Source of the DNA: Actinomycetospora endophytica
Lineage (GTDB): Bacteria > Actinomycetota > Actinomycetes > Mycobacteriales > Pseudonocardiaceae
Reading direction: 5' to 3'
Assembly: GCF_021026375.1 (NCBI RefSeq)
Contig: NZ_JAJNDB010000001.1
Location: forward strand, 1,054,001 to 1,118,000
Length of the DNA: 64,000 bases
Part shown: piece by piece, positions 16,948 to 27,520 of the stretch
Numbering within the stretch: the first letter of the stretch is position 1
Layout of the letters: each line of letters begins with the position of its first letter
Notes under the pieces: model-generated
The model's input: only the letters and a program-made list of their open reading frames with translations
Database searches by the model: none
What the model was told of the DNA's origin: nothing
Program-made: the position numbers and the translations under genes

Positions 16948-17691
16948 TCAGCTCGCGTCGGTGGTCGAGAGCCCGTAGCGGACGGCGAGCTGTCCGCGAC
17001 AGATGCTCGTGTTGGCGTCGACCCCGACCTGGAACGAGCGCGCCTTGCGCAGGTGCAGGGGCAGCGCCTCGACGCCGACCTTGCGACCGCTCGGGTCCAC
17101 GACCAGCGGGTCCTCGTCGGAGGACGGGATGCCGAGCTCGCGACGTCGCCGCCGCAGCCGGGTCAGGTCCTCGGAGTCCGGGGCGTCGCCCAGCGTCATC
17201 GCCGCCAGCTCCTCGGGGGTGCTCCCCGCCTTCGCCAGCGGCCGGACTACGAGGTCGGTCCCGGCCATGAGCGCCCGCTCGGTGAACTGCCTCCGCAGCG
17301 TGTCGAGCTCCTCGACGGCCTCGCCGACCTCGGTGCCCGCCATCGAGTGCACGAAGCCGGCACGCGCGGCGACACCCCGGTTGATGGCGTCGGCGGCGAA
17401 GTGGTCGATCAGCTCCACGTCGACGTCGCTGAGCCCGTCGACGGTGGAGGTCGCGTCCCAGGCGTCGGCCACCATGAGGAACGCGAAGTTGGGTGCGCAG
17501 AAGTACGTGGGGAGGCGCAGACGCACGTGCGCGACCCGGTGCTCGTCGACCTCGCAGGAGGCGACGAAGTCCAGGGAGACCACGTCGTTGTCCAGCTCGG
17601 GGTCGCGCACCGTGCGCAGCGCCTCCCACACCCGCCCGACGACGGCGGCATCGTCGCTGTCGGCCGGGCGGGTGAGGAAGGAGATGCTCAT
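16948..17691 (-). CDS. DUF59 (MIP18/PaaD-like) iron-sulfur protein of the monooxygenase operon
   Basis: 247 aa. The first 90 residues are a DUF59 domain (VWEALRTVRDPELDNDVVSLDFVASCEV, then VRLRLPTYFCAPNFAFLMVADA), with the usual DPE motif. About 150 residues follow that I do not recognise (SFQVGVDANTSICRGQLAVRYGLS at the end). DUF59 proteins assist iron-sulfur or metal site assembly. The ATG overlaps the amidohydrolase stop. Equivalent genes accompany mycobacterial mim operons, so a role in maturing the di-iron or ferredoxin parts is likely but not shown. Confidence 0.75.
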   Translation of the reverse strand: MSISFLTRPADSDDAAVVGRVWEALRTVRDPELDNDVVSLDFVASCEVDEHRVAHVRLRLPTYFCAPNFAFLMVADAWDATSTVDGLSDVDVELIDHFAADAINRGVAARAGFVHSMAGTEVGEAVEELDTLRRQFTERALMAGTDLVVRPLAKAGSTPEELAAMTLGDAPDSEDLTRLRRRRRELGIPSSDEDPLVVDPSGRKVGVEALPLHLRKARSFQVGVDANTSICRGQLAVRYGLSTTDAS

Positions 17692-18704
17692 GCCTGGGCC
17701 ACCTCGCGCTGTCCGAGCTGGAGCTCCGCCGGGACCTCGATGTCGTAGAGCTTGGCGGCGTTGAGGCCGAGGATCTTCCGCTTCCCGTCCTGGCCGAGGC
17801 GCGGGTAGTCGGAGAACTCGTCGGACGGGTAGTCCCAGTCGAGGAGGCCCTCGATCTGCCACTTCGGCGTCCAGATGTTGTAGTCCGAGCCGAAGGTCAT
17901 CTTGTCCTCGCCGACCCAGAAGAGCAGCTCGCCCATGACCTTGGCGAAGAACTTCGGGCGGGCGTGCATGAGGCCGCCCAGCACGACCGAGAGGCCGGCG
18001 TAGACGTTGGGCTCCTGCGTCGCCATGAAGCAGAAGTCCTCGATGCGCGGCAGGCCGACGTGCTCGACGATGAAGTTCAGGCCCTGGAAGTCGGTGGCCG
18101 CGTGGTCGACGTCGGAGACGTCGAACGCGTCCTTGTCCAGCGGCCAGATCGTCGGGCCCTTGTGGACGTGGATGTTCTTGACCCCGAGCTCCTGGGCACG
18201 CTCCAGGAAGCGGTAGGCCTCCGGGTCGGTCAGCTTGAAGCCGCGCGACTCGCCGTTCCACTCCGCGGTGTAGAGCTTGGCGCCCTTGCAGCCGAACTTC
18301 TCGACATTGCCCTCGAACTCACGCATCCCGGCGTCGCCGTCACGCGGGTCGAAGCGGGTGTTCAGGATGAACTTCCCGGGGTACTTCTCGGCGAGGTAGC
18401 CGTTGCGCTCGGTGGTGTTGAAGCCGTCCTTGTACCACTCACGCAGGTAGGTCGACTGGAAGATCGCGACGTCGACGCCACCCTCCTCGAACTCCTCGCG
18501 CATCAACTGCTCCTCGGAGACCTTCTGGAACTCCTCGAGCGGCTGGTGCGTGTCGGCCGGGCCGAGACCCTGGTAGGCGTGGAAGCACTCGATCCACCCC
18601 TTGGCGTACTGCTCGGCGCCCTTGACCCAGTTCTCGGGCGAGGCGTCCCAGTAGTGCATGTGGGAGTCGACGATGAAGTACTTCTCGCCATCCTTCTCGT
18701 ACAT
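17688..18704 (-). CDS. Amidohydrolase-family protein of the monooxygenase operon
   Basis: 338 aa, amidohydrolase-2 type TIM barrel. The H-x-H metal pair is in FIVDSHMHYWD (residues 11-19); later ligands are seen in IHVHKGPTIW and IVEHVGLPRIEDF, and the barrel-end Asp in MTFGSDYNIWTP. The protein is rich in aromatic and acidic residues and well conserved in type. Relatives lie in prm/mim operons of mycobacteria and rhodococci. The substrate is not established; it might hydrolyse or decarboxylate a later metabolite, or protect the system. It overlaps the DUF59 gene by four bases. Confidence 0.85.
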   Translation of the reverse strand: MYEKDGEKYFIVDSHMHYWDASPENWVKGAEQYAKGWIECFHAYQGLGPADTHQPLEEFQKVSEEQLMREEFEEGGVDVAIFQSTYLREWYKDGFNTTERNGYLAEKYPGKFILNTRFDPRDGDAGMREFEGNVEKFGCKGAKLYTAEWNGESRGFKLTDPEAYRFLERAQELGVKNIHVHKGPTIWPLDKDAFDVSDVDHAATDFQGLNFIVEHVGLPRIEDFCFMATQEPNVYAGLSVVLGGLMHARPKFFAKVMGELLFWVGEDKMTFGSDYNIWTPKWQIEGLLDWDYPSDEFSDYPRLGQDGKRKILGLNAAKLYDIEVPAELQLGQREVAQA

Positions 18705-18758
18705 GGTGGAATTCCTCCGCGCAGTTCGTGGTGGTTGCGGCTGGATGTGATGAGAGGG

Positions 18759-19787
18759 TCAGGGAACCAGAATGGCCCGACCGCGGACCTTCCCCGCGTC
18801 GAGATCGTGCAGTGCCTCCAGTGCGCTCGCGAGCGGATACTGGACGGTGTGGAGGGTGACCTTCCCCGCCTGCGCGAGCACCATCAGTTCCGCGAGGTCG
18901 TTGTAGGTGCCCACGATGTTGCCGATCACGTTCTTCTCGCCGGCCACGAAATCCAGGGTCGGCGCCCGGAACTCACCGCCGTACCCGAGCACGAAGCAGT
19001 AACCGGCCGGGCCGGTCATCGCCCACGCGTCGAGCTCGGCGCCCTGCTCGGCGACGAAGTCGAACACCACCGTCGCCCCGCCGCCGGTCAGGTCCTGGAC
19101 CGCGGCGACGTGGTTGCCGTCGGCCACCACGGTCTCGTCGGCGCCGATCTGCTTGGCCAGCTCGAGCGCCGCCGGGTTCCGGTCCACCACGATGATCTTC
19201 GTGGCGGTCAGCGCGGCCAGCGCCTGGACCGCGATGTGGCCCAGGCCGCCGACACCCTGCACCACCGCGGTCGTGCCGGGGTAGAGGTAGGGCACCGCCT
19301 TGCGCACCGCGTGGTACGCGGTGATCCCGGCGTCGGCCAGCGCCGCGACGTCGGCGGGGTTCGTGTCCGGGTTGAGCTTCACGCACGCCCGGGCGGTGGT
19401 GCGCAGGTACTCGGCCATCCCGCCGTCGTTGTTCGACAGCCCGGGGAAGAACGCGTCCCCGGTGCACTGCATGTCCCGCCCGGCCCGGCAGGACAGGCAC
19501 AGCCCGCAGGAGGGCTGCGGGTGCAGGATCACCGTGTCGCCGACCTTGACGTTGGTGACCGCGTCCCCGACCTCGTGGACCCAGCCGGCGTTCTCGTGCC
19601 CGATCACGTACGGCAGTGACGGGTTCTGGATCGCCTCCCAGTCCCCGTTGACGATGTGCAGGTCGGTCCGGCACACCCCGGCGCCACCGACCTTCACGAT
19701 CACGTCCAACGGCCCCTGGAGCTTCGGCTCCGGAATGTCGTCGATCGATGGATCCGACTTGTACTCGTGCACGCGCACGGCCTTCAC
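18759..19787 (-). CDS. Zinc-dependent NAD+ alcohol dehydrogenase of the monooxygenase operon
   Basis: 342 aa, medium-chain dehydrogenase. Catalytic zinc ligands C39 (GAGVCRTDLH) and H64-E65 (IGHENAG), structural zinc cysteines in CGLCLSCRAGRDMQC, and NAD loop GVGGLGHIAVQAL near residue 175 followed by VVDRN, whose Asp favours NAD+ over NADP+. It should oxidise the alcohol formed by the monooxygenase, for example 2-propanol or 1-propanol, to ketone or aldehyde. It follows the groEL gene by 51 bases on the same strand, as in other prm operons. Confidence 0.9.
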   Translation of the reverse strand: MKAVRVHEYKSDPSIDDIPEPKLQGPLDVIVKVGGAGVCRTDLHIVNGDWEAIQNPSLPYVIGHENAGWVHEVGDAVTNVKVGDTVILHPQPSCGLCLSCRAGRDMQCTGDAFFPGLSNNDGGMAEYLRTTARACVKLNPDTNPADVAALADAGITAYHAVRKAVPYLYPGTTAVVQGVGGLGHIAVQALAALTATKIIVVDRNPAALELAKQIGADETVVADGNHVAAVQDLTGGGATVVFDFVAEQGAELDAWAMTGPAGYCFVLGYGGEFRAPTLDFVAGEKNVIGNIVGTYNDLAELMVLAQAGKVTLHTVQYPLASALEALHDLDAGKVRGRAILVP

Positions 19788-19838
19788 GACAGGCTCCTCT
19801 CCGTCACAACACTGGGTCGGGTTCGCACCGGCGTTCGA

Positions 19839-21560
<1,722 letters not shown>

Positions 21561-21568
21561 CTACCGGG

Positions 21569-21616
21569 TCGGATCGCCGGCCACGCCCCCGCGACGGGCG
21601 GTGGCCGGCGATCCGA
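21569..21616. terminator. Intercistronic hairpin between prmD and groEL
   Basis: Perfect 16-bp arms (21569-21584 starting TCGGATCGCCGG, and 21601-21616) around a 16-nt loop in which GCCC and GGGC can pair. It separates prmBCD from the chaperonin and downstream genes and could be a leaky terminator or a mRNA processing and stability site. Confidence 0.65.
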
Positions 21617-21642
21617 TGTGCGTATCCGGTGGTGGAGTGGTG

Positions 21643-22023
21643 CTACTTCGGGTTCACCACGGGCGGGAGCATGTCGCCGATGAACTCGGCGGCCTCCTCC
21701 AGATTCCCGAACATCACGGTCCGGTCATCCATGTGGATCATCTTCCCGTAGTGGGTCGACATGTTCTCCTCGAACTCGGCGGCGTCGTAGAAGTCGGGCT
21801 CCTCGCCGAGTGCTTCGGAGATGTCCGCATAGACGAAGTCCATCCGGCCCACGCAGTCCACGCGGATCATCGCGGGGAGGTGCTGGACCGTGACGTTGTC
21901 CTGACGGTCCATGACCTCGGCGACGACGACGCCGACCTGGTTGTTCATCAGGGTCACGCCGGCCATGCCGGACTCGGTGTTGTTCTGCTTGTACGGGCTC
22001 TCGGCCGTCTTGAACTGGGTCAC
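21643..22023 (-). CDS. prmD: Propane monooxygenase coupling (effector) protein PrmD
   Basis: 126 aa, MmoB/DmpM family. The fold signature is seen in GVTLMNNQVGVVVAEVMDRQDNVTVQHLPAMIRVDCVGRMDFVY and LEEAAEFIGDMLPPVV. These cofactor-free proteins bind the hydroxylase and tune O2 activation and product release. GTG at 22023 overlaps the prmC stop (GTGA), which fits fixed stoichiometry with the small subunit. Confidence 0.92.
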   Translation of the reverse strand: MTQFKTAESPYKQNNTESGMAGVTLMNNQVGVVVAEVMDRQDNVTVQHLPAMIRVDCVGRMDFVYADISEALGEEPDFYDAAEFEENMSTHYGKMIHMDDRTVMFGNLEEAAEFIGDMLPPVVNPK

Positions 22024-23207
22024 TGGGAGAGCTCCTTCGGGGTCTCGAGGCCGAGATCCGTCAGGATCCCGGAGAAGCGGCTCTTGGCCTGGTCGAGGCT
22101 GTCCTCGAACCGCGGCGGCTTGGCGTCGGGCTGCGACCACAGGGGCTGCAGCTGGCGGGCCGCCTCCAGGCACTGGGGCACCCAGTTCTGCAGCCAGCCG
22201 TTCATCAGGGTCTTGTTGTGCTCCGCGAACTCGCGGTCCTGGGTGAGCGGCCCGAAGCAGGCCTGCGACCAGCGCAGATCGCGCTGGGCGTAGTCGTACT
22301 CGCCGGAGCCGACGACGGTCGGGGTGACGTAGTCGCCGTTGCCGGCGGCGGCCTGCATGACCAGGCGCGACCGGAAGAGCTCCCCGAGCAGCGGCTCGAA
22401 GATGATGTTGGTGGCGAAGATCATCTCGCCCCAGTCATCGTTCACCGCGGTCAGTGCCTCGGTGACCTTGCGGACGCCCTGCCACTCGGCGTCGGAGTTC
22501 CAGGCCTCGAGGTGCGCGGTGCCGTCGAAGCCCTCGATCTCCTCGGTGAGGGTGAGGTTGTAGAGCGCGAGGTCCTGCGCGAAGCGAATCTTGTGCTCGC
22601 TGTTCACGGCCATGGCCGTGTTGTGCATGTTCGTCGGGCCGGAACGGTTGCTCGCCGCGAACACGTACAGGCCGAGGATGTGCTCGATGTGCATCCAGGC
22701 GCCGACGTTGCGCTCGACGAAGCGCGTCCAGTTCGGGGTCCACTGCTCGAACGCCTTCGTGGTGCGGGCGTTCTCGACGTTCTGGGTCACCTGCCGGACA
22801 ACGTTGGCGTTGTACCGGTACATCGTGAGTTCCCACTCCTCGTTGGGATCACGGAACTCGTGCCAGCCGTGGGCCGGCCAGTTCTGTACCGGCTTGCCGC
22901 CGGAACCGGGGCCACGCACGGGCTCGGGGTCGTCGACGCCCCAGGCCTTGAGCTTGGTCCAGGTCAGCGGGTAGCCGTTCGAGCCGTCGGCGAAGCCGTA
23001 GATCCAGCCCTGGGTCAGGTAGTGGCGGGGGTCCGGCTGGACCTCGACGGTGACGTCCTCGTAGTGGGTCTGCTTGCGCTTCGCGGGCTTGAAGTAGTTG
23101 TAGCGGCGGGCCGACGGACCGGAGTCGGGGAATTCTTTCGCCCCCGCCTCGGCGTCGGTGAACACCGGCTTCGGAACACTGCGTTCGCTGCTCTCGGCTG
23201 TCGTCAT
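22020..23207 (-). CDS. prmC: Propane monooxygenase hydroxylase small (beta) subunit PrmC
   Basis: 395 aa, soluble di-iron monooxygenase beta subunit. Typical segments include RRYNYFKPAKRKQTHYEDVTVE, YLTQGWIYGFADG, and FERNVGAWMHIEHILGLYVFA-like VERNVGAWMHIEHIL. It has the four-helix scaffold but lacks the full set of iron ligands, as expected. It packs against PrmA in the (alpha-beta-gamma)-type hydroxylase core. ATG overlaps the prmB stop and its stop overlaps prmD, so prmBCD are translationally coupled. Confidence 0.92.
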   Translation of the reverse strand: MTTAESSERSVPKPVFTDAEAGAKEFPDSGPSARRYNYFKPAKRKQTHYEDVTVEVQPDPRHYLTQGWIYGFADGSNGYPLTWTKLKAWGVDDPEPVRGPGSGGKPVQNWPAHGWHEFRDPNEEWELTMYRYNANVVRQVTQNVENARTTKAFEQWTPNWTRFVERNVGAWMHIEHILGLYVFAASNRSGPTNMHNTAMAVNSEHKIRFAQDLALYNLTLTEEIEGFDGTAHLEAWNSDAEWQGVRKVTEALTAVNDDWGEMIFATNIIFEPLLGELFRSRLVMQAAAGNGDYVTPTVVGSGEYDYAQRDLRWSQACFGPLTQDREFAEHNKTLMNGWLQNWVPQCLEAARQLQPLWSQPDAKPPRFEDSLDQAKSRFSGILTDLGLETPKELSQ

Positions 23208-24262
23208 GTGTTGCCCTCGTCCTCTGGCTCTCCGGTCGTCGTGAACTTGTCGAAGTAGATGTGTCGTTCGTCCACACCGCGTTGTGTCAGCAGGGCGATC
23301 GCCGCGTCGACCATCGGCGGCGGCCCGCACACATAGGCATCCCTGCCTTTCAGGTCCGGCTCGTTCTCGCGGACCACGTCGGTGATGAGGCCGGTCGCGC
23401 CGTCCCAGTCGGTGCCGTCGGGCTCCGAGAGGGCGGGCACGTAGCGGAACGAGGGGAGCTCCTCCTCGAGGGCGTGGAGCTCCTTCTCGAAGCAGAGGTC
23501 GGCCTTGGTGCGGGCCCCGTAGTAGAGGACGGCCTTCCGCTCGGTCTCCTTCTCGGCGAGGGCGCGCAGCAGCCCGAGCAGCGGAGCCATTCCGGCGCCG
23601 CCGCCGACGAAGACGATGTCCGAGGTACGGCTGTCCCGCAGGGTGCAGGTCCCGAACGGGGCCTCGACCTCCAGGCGGTCCCCGATCGAGACCTGGTTCT
23701 CCAGGAACTGCGAGAACAGGCCGTCCGGGTAGATCTTGATGACGAACTCGAACCGCCCCTCGCGGTTCGGGATGTTGGCCATGGAGAACGACCGGCTCTC
23801 CCCCGAGTCCGGCAGGATGAAGTCCATGTACTGGCCGGGGAAGAACTTGATGTCCTCGCCGGCGACCTGCTGGACCACCAGGTGGCGCATGTCGTGCGTC
23901 ACCGGCTCGTTCGAGAGCACCTCGACCGTCCCCTTGCGCACCGGCAGGCCGGAGCGCAGCACCTCCTCGTCGTAGTTGAGGAGCTCGATCACGAGGTCGT
24001 CGTAGGCGTGCGCCCGGCAGAGCAGGGTCTGGCCTTCCTCCCGCTCCATGTCGGGGAGGGCGAAGGTCGAGTAGCGGTCCAGTTCGATCTCGTCCATGTC
24101 GCCCTCGAGGACGAAGGACTTGCAGGCGGCACACTGGCCTTCCTTGCAGCCGTGCATGAGCTGCACGCCTTGCTCGAAGGCGGCACGCAAGATCGTCTGG
24201 TCCTCGTCGACCTCGATCTCGATACCGACCGGTTCGAAGCGGACCCGGTGCTTGTCACCCAT
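23204..24262 (-). CDS. prmB: Propane monooxygenase NADH reductase PrmB
   Basis: 352 aa. N-terminal plant-type [2Fe-2S] ferredoxin domain with C39, C44, C47 and C82 (GCKEGQCAACKS ... LLCRAHA), then an FAD domain (RSFSMANIPNREGRFEFVIK) and an NAD domain (VFVGGGAGMAPLLGLLRALAE; AYVCGPPPMVDAA). It passes electrons from NADH through FAD and the cluster to the hydroxylase. It follows prmA after a 187-base gap that holds three stem-loops, so its expression may differ from that of prmA. Confidence 0.93.
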   Translation of the reverse strand: MGDKHRVRFEPVGIEIEVDEDQTILRAAFEQGVQLMHGCKEGQCAACKSFVLEGDMDEIELDRYSTFALPDMEREEGQTLLCRAHAYDDLVIELLNYDEEVLRSGLPVRKGTVEVLSNEPVTHDMRHLVVQQVAGEDIKFFPGQYMDFILPDSGESRSFSMANIPNREGRFEFVIKIYPDGLFSQFLENQVSIGDRLEVEAPFGTCTLRDSRTSDIVFVGGGAGMAPLLGLLRALAEKETERKAVLYYGARTKADLCFEKELHALEEELPSFRYVPALSEPDGTDWDGATGLITDVVRENEPDLKGRDAYVCGPPPMVDAAIALLTQRGVDERHIYFDKFTTTGEPEDEGNT

Positions 24263-24326
24263 CGACGACTGACTCCTTGCGGTAGGGGTTGCGACAACGA
24301 AGGGGTCCCGGCCGGGGAGGACTGAG

Positions 24327-24420
24327 CGGACGCAGCGCGTCCGGGGAAGGCAAGGGCCGCGCCGGCGGGCGCGGCCCGGGTACCGCGGGGAGGACCGGGA
24401 ACGGCCGGTCCTCCCCGCGG
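24327..24420. promoter_or_regulatory. Three consecutive stem-loops between prmA and prmB
   Basis: Hairpin 1 has arms 24327-24333 and 24337-24343 (CGGACGC, 7 bp). Hairpin 2 has arms 24354-24363 and 24368-24377 (GGGCCGCGCC, 10 bp, loop GGCG). Hairpin 3 has arms 24383-24398 and 24405-24420 (CCGCGGGGAGGACCGG, 16 bp, loop GAACGG). All are perfect and lie inside the operon. They may stop most transcripts after prmA, or protect the prmA 3' end after processing. Confidence 0.75.
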
Positions 24421-24449
24421 GTCGTGCAGTGCTGATCAGGTGAGCCCGA

Positions 24450-26102
24450 TCAGGACTTGGCGCCCGCCGGACGGCCCGCGGGGCCCTGGGCGTTGTAGTC
24501 CGCCACGAACGCCTCGCGCTCGGAGTCGCTCATCTCGTTGAGGATGACGTTGGGGCTGGCCACGTGCGGCATGCGCCGCATGTGGTCGAGCGTCCACATC
24601 TTCTTCGGGTCGAGATCGAGGTGCGGCTGCGCCGTGAGGGTCTTGCCGTCGTCGCGGACGAAGCCCATGTCCGAGATGACGTCGGCCCAGTTCCAACCGT
24701 GGTACAGCGTCTCCCACTCGCGGTGGCCGACGAGCTTGCCCATGTTGGGGGTGTCACGGCCCTGGTACGTCGGCCGGAACGCCACGGCGTCCGTCCAACG
24801 GCAGGCCTCGTGGCAGTACGTGCGCCACTGGCCGTCCACCTTGTCGACGACCATGTCCTCGCGCACCAGACACGGGACCATGCAGGTCCAGCAACGGTGC
24901 GGGTACACGTAGTCGACGTCCTCGGCGACGATCGCGTGGTGCCCGTTCGGCCGCGACAGGCGGTTGTAGTTCTCCCACCACTTGCCGTAGCGGTCGTACC
25001 AGCCCGGGTACTTGTACTCGAACCACTCGAAGTCCTCGTCGGTCATGCCGTCGATGCGCCAGTAGTTGGCGAGCCAACCGGTGGCGAAGAACTGCGCGAC
25101 CTCGTGGACGTAGCCCTTGTTCCAGATCTGGTTCCACGACTCCTCGATGAGGTCGTGGGGGATCACCAGACCGTACTTCTCGAGGGGCAGCAGGTAGGCC
25201 CGGTAGTAGTCGTCGTAGATCCAACGACGCCACATCTCCGCGTAGGACTCACGGTCCTTGCGGCGGTCCTTCGTGCCGTACTCGATGAACGTACCGATCG
25301 CGGCGTCCACGACGCGGTGGTTGTTCCACCACGCGTAACGGAGGTCGCGCTCGAGGAGCTGGCGGTTGTCCTCGTCCGACAGCGCCATGAGCAGCGTGGC
25401 GTAGCCGTTCGAGATGTGGCGCGACTCGTCCGACTGGACCGAGTGGAACACCGTCGGCAGCAGGTAGTCACCGTTGGCGGCCGCCTCGGCCGGCATGGCC
25501 ACGAACAGGGTGTTCGTGAAGGCCGTCTCGGCGACGATCGTCAGGTAGATGCTGGCCGCGGTGATCGCGTCACCGGTGATGAAGCCCTCGGCGAACTGGC
25601 GGCCGATGGTGCCGCAGTAGTCCGAGTGGAAGTTCCGGAGGGTGTTGTTGAAGCCCGCCGGGTCGATGTAGTTGTTCATGTACAGGCGCTTGAGGTTCTG
25701 CTGGATCGTCGAGTGACGAACCTCGTCGATCATCTGGATCGCCTGGCCGTTGTGCAGCTCCGGGTTCGGAACCGCCTGGAACAGCATCGGCATCGAGCGC
25801 GCCGCCGAGATCTCGGGCAGCGGGATGATCGACAGGAAGAGCTTCTGCCACTCCAGCCAGCGCTCCTGCACCTGGCGGAACATGTTGCCGCGGATCGCGC
25901 CGTCCGAGGCACCGTAGACGCGGTTGTCCTTCTCCTCCTGCATGGGGAAGTAGGACCGGAGGACCTGCTTCAGCGGGTCCTTCTTCGCAGCCTTCGTGAA
26001 GGTGTAGTCCGTGCCGTACTTCATGTACGGCTCGTGGTACTGCGGCTCCCAGGAGAGTTCCTGGATTTTCTGGTGAGCCTTCGCCAAACTCTGACGGCTC
26101 AT
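24450..26102 (-). CDS. prmA: Propane/short-alkane monooxygenase hydroxylase large (alpha) subunit PrmA (MimA)
   Basis: 550 aa, di-iron oxygenase. The six iron ligands are visible: E97, E127 and H130 ([10 protein letters not shown]), then E192 (AETAFTNTL), E226 and H229 ([11 protein letters not shown]). Sequence around [17 protein letters not shown] and the C-terminal [12 protein letters not shown] is of the propane-monooxygenase/MimA type (soluble di-iron monooxygenase group that includes PrmA, MimA and, more distantly, ThmA). Likely substrates are propane and related small alkanes, ketones or phenol, but the exact range cannot be read. ATG has a strong GAGGAGGAAAG ribosome site. Confidence 0.94.
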   Translation of the reverse strand: MSRQSLAKAHQKIQELSWEPQYHEPYMKYGTDYTFTKAAKKDPLKQVLRSYFPMQEEKDNRVYGASDGAIRGNMFRQVQERWLEWQKLFLSIIPLPEISAARSMPMLFQAVPNPELHNGQAIQMIDEVRHSTIQQNLKRLYMNNYIDPAGFNNTLRNFHSDYCGTIGRQFAEGFITGDAITAASIYLTIVAETAFTNTLFVAMPAEAAANGDYLLPTVFHSVQSDESRHISNGYATLLMALSDEDNRQLLERDLRYAWWNNHRVVDAAIGTFIEYGTKDRRKDRESYAEMWRRWIYDDYYRAYLLPLEKYGLVIPHDLIEESWNQIWNKGYVHEVAQFFATGWLANYWRIDGMTDEDFEWFEYKYPGWYDRYGKWWENYNRLSRPNGHHAIVAEDVDYVYPHRCWTCMVPCLVREDMVVDKVDGQWRTYCHEACRWTDAVAFRPTYQGRDTPNMGKLVGHREWETLYHGWNWADVISDMGFVRDDGKTLTAQPHLDLDPKKMWTLDHMRRMPHVASPNVILNEMSDSEREAFVADYNAQGPAGRPAGAKS

Positions 26103-26128
26103 CTTTCCTCCTCGATAGAACCAGCGAT

Positions 26129-26155
26129 GGGGACCCGACGGCTGTCGGCGTCCCC
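26129..26155. promoter_or_regulatory. Hairpin in the leader of prmA
   Basis: GGGGAC-CCGAC, loop GGCT, then GTCGG, a single bulged C and GTCCCC: an 11-bp stem lying 26 bases upstream of the prmA start and 42 bases after the IclR gene. It may shield the 5' end of prmA mRNA or act as an attenuator for the upstream regulator gene. Confidence 0.6.
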
Positions 26156-26196
26156 GGGAGGCCCGGCGTCGGCCGGACCGGGGTGGTGCCTCTCCC

Positions 26197-27213
26197 TCAC
26201 CTCCTCGGCGGACCGGTCCCGCCCGGTCCGTGCTGTTCGGTCGCCAGGTGGTCGGTGCGCCCCGCCGGCCGCTCGGCGGCGGCGGAGCCGGTGGCGGCGA
26301 CCCGCGCGCGCCACTCGCGCATCGCGGTCGCGGCGACGTCTCGGACGGCGTCGGTCAGCGCGTCCGAGTCCTGCGCGAAGCGCCGGGCGGGGCTGGACAC
26401 CGCGATGCTCGCGGCGACCCGGCCGTCGGGGGCGATGATCGGCGCACCGACGCAGCAGAAGCCCTCCGCGAACTCCTCGCGGTCGATCGCGACGCCCTCA
26501 CGGCGGACGCGGGCGAGCTCGCGCGCCAGGCCGGGGGTCGTGGTGATCGTCGTGGCGGTGAAGGCCGTCCGGTCGGTCTCGGCGAGGAGCAGCTCCTCGA
26601 TCTCCGACGAGGTCGCGACCAGCGCCTTGGTCACGGCCAGCGCGTGGGCCTGGGCGACCGGGATGCGCTCGCGCAGGTCGGGGATGCGGGCGAGGCCCTG
26701 GTGGCCGCGGGCGTCGACGATGACCGTCGCGTCGCCGTCCCAGCGGGCGAGGTAGGAGCGCTGCCGGGTGCGCCAGTAGAGCTCGGTGACGGCGTCGGCC
26801 AGGCTCTCCGGGAGCTCGTAGCGGCTCACCGGGTCGTCCTCGCGGCGCAGCGGACGCAGGGCGTCGCGCGCCTCGTCGAGGTCGACGACCTCCGCCATCC
26901 CGGGCTCGGGGTCCTCCTCGGGCTCGGCGGGGGCCGCGTCGCCGAAGAGGCCGCCCCAGGCGTCGCCCCACGGCGGGGCGTCGGAGAGCCGGTAGACGCC
27001 GGTGTGCCCCTCGCGCCGGGCGTAGCCCTCCTGGCAGAGGGTGTTGAGCAGGTAGCGGGCGGTCGCCGCGCTCTTGCCGAGCTCCACGCCCAGCGCCTCC
27101 GCGGTGACCCCGCCCGGGGCCGCGCCCAGGAAGCGGAGGGCGGTGAGGGCCTCGGCGGCGGTCTTGAGGGAGCGGCCGGTGCCGGCGTCGCGGGTGCTCG
27201 TGCGATCCGTCAT
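26197..27213 (-). CDS. IclR-type transcriptional regulator, paralogue 2, upstream of prmA
   Basis: 338 aa. ATG at 27213 follows GGGAGG. Winged helix at about residues 14-70 ([38 protein letters not shown]), an acidic linker (EPEEDPEPG), and an IclR effector domain ([46 protein letters not shown]). It is a paralogue of the protein at 10705. It is encoded just ahead of prmA on the same strand, with 94 bases between, so it may be co-transcribed with the operon and sense a substrate or product. Confidence 0.85.
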   Translation of the reverse strand: MTDRTSTRDAGTGRSLKTAAEALTALRFLGAAPGGVTAEALGVELGKSAATARYLLNTLCQEGYARREGHTGVYRLSDAPPWGDAWGGLFGDAAPAEPEEDPEPGMAEVVDLDEARDALRPLRREDDPVSRYELPESLADAVTELYWRTRQRSYLARWDGDATVIVDARGHQGLARIPDLRERIPVAQAHALAVTKALVATSSEIEELLLAETDRTAFTATTITTTPGLARELARVRREGVAIDREEFAEGFCCVGAPIIAPDGRVAASIAVSSPARRFAQDSDALTDAVRDVAATAMREWRARVAATGSAAAERPAGRTDHLATEQHGPGGTGPPRR

Positions 27214-27385
27214 GCGCGCCTCCCTCCCGCTCGCCCGTGGTGCTCCGGAGTCGCCCCCTCGGAGCGGTTGCTCCGCGGTCGGCCCGGTGGCGGTCGGGCC
27301 GTTCGGCGTCCGTCGCCGGGTAGACCCCGGCGAGACGTGAGTCACTGAACGCCCGGCGAGCGGTGTGGTCAACATCACCGTTTGT

Positions 27386-27404
27386 ATGTGCAGATCCTGC
27401 ACAT
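27386..27404. promoter_or_regulatory. Perfect 8-3-8 inverted repeat, candidate IclR operator
   Basis: ATGTGCAG-ATC-CTGCACAT, about 175-190 bases upstream of the IclR start. Its size and symmetry fit a dimer site. It is unique in the parts of the window I compared, so it may belong to the IclR-type regulator encoded next to it. Confidence 0.5.
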
Positions 27405-27487
27405 CGCCGCCGAACTCGGTCCGGCTGCCGTTCGTCGCAGGTCAGAGCACTACGGGGACCGTTCGGCGCCTGTCGTGCAAGGGGTCC

Positions 27488-27506
27488 GTGTCTCAGAGGG
27501 AGACAC
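27488..27506. promoter_or_regulatory. Candidate MimR-like operator, site C
   Basis: GTGTCTC-AGAGG-GAGACAC, a perfect 7-5-7 inverted repeat, 275-293 bases upstream of the IclR-prm operon and 14 bases past the dinB stop. Could also serve as the dinB terminator (7-bp stem, 5-nt loop). Versions occur upstream of the MimR-like gene and of the other IclR-type gene. Confidence 0.5.
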
Positions 27507-27520
27507 CCGACGACCAAGAT

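Larger units (their letters stand above)
27214..27520. other. Upstream region of the IclR-prm operon
   Basis: 307 bases with no gene between the IclR gene and the dinB stop. It holds two clear inverted repeats (27386-27404 and 27488-27506, separate entries) and a lone half-site GAGACGTG near 27331. A promoter for the minus strand is expected here; no convincing -35/-10 pair was found. Confidence 0.55.
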
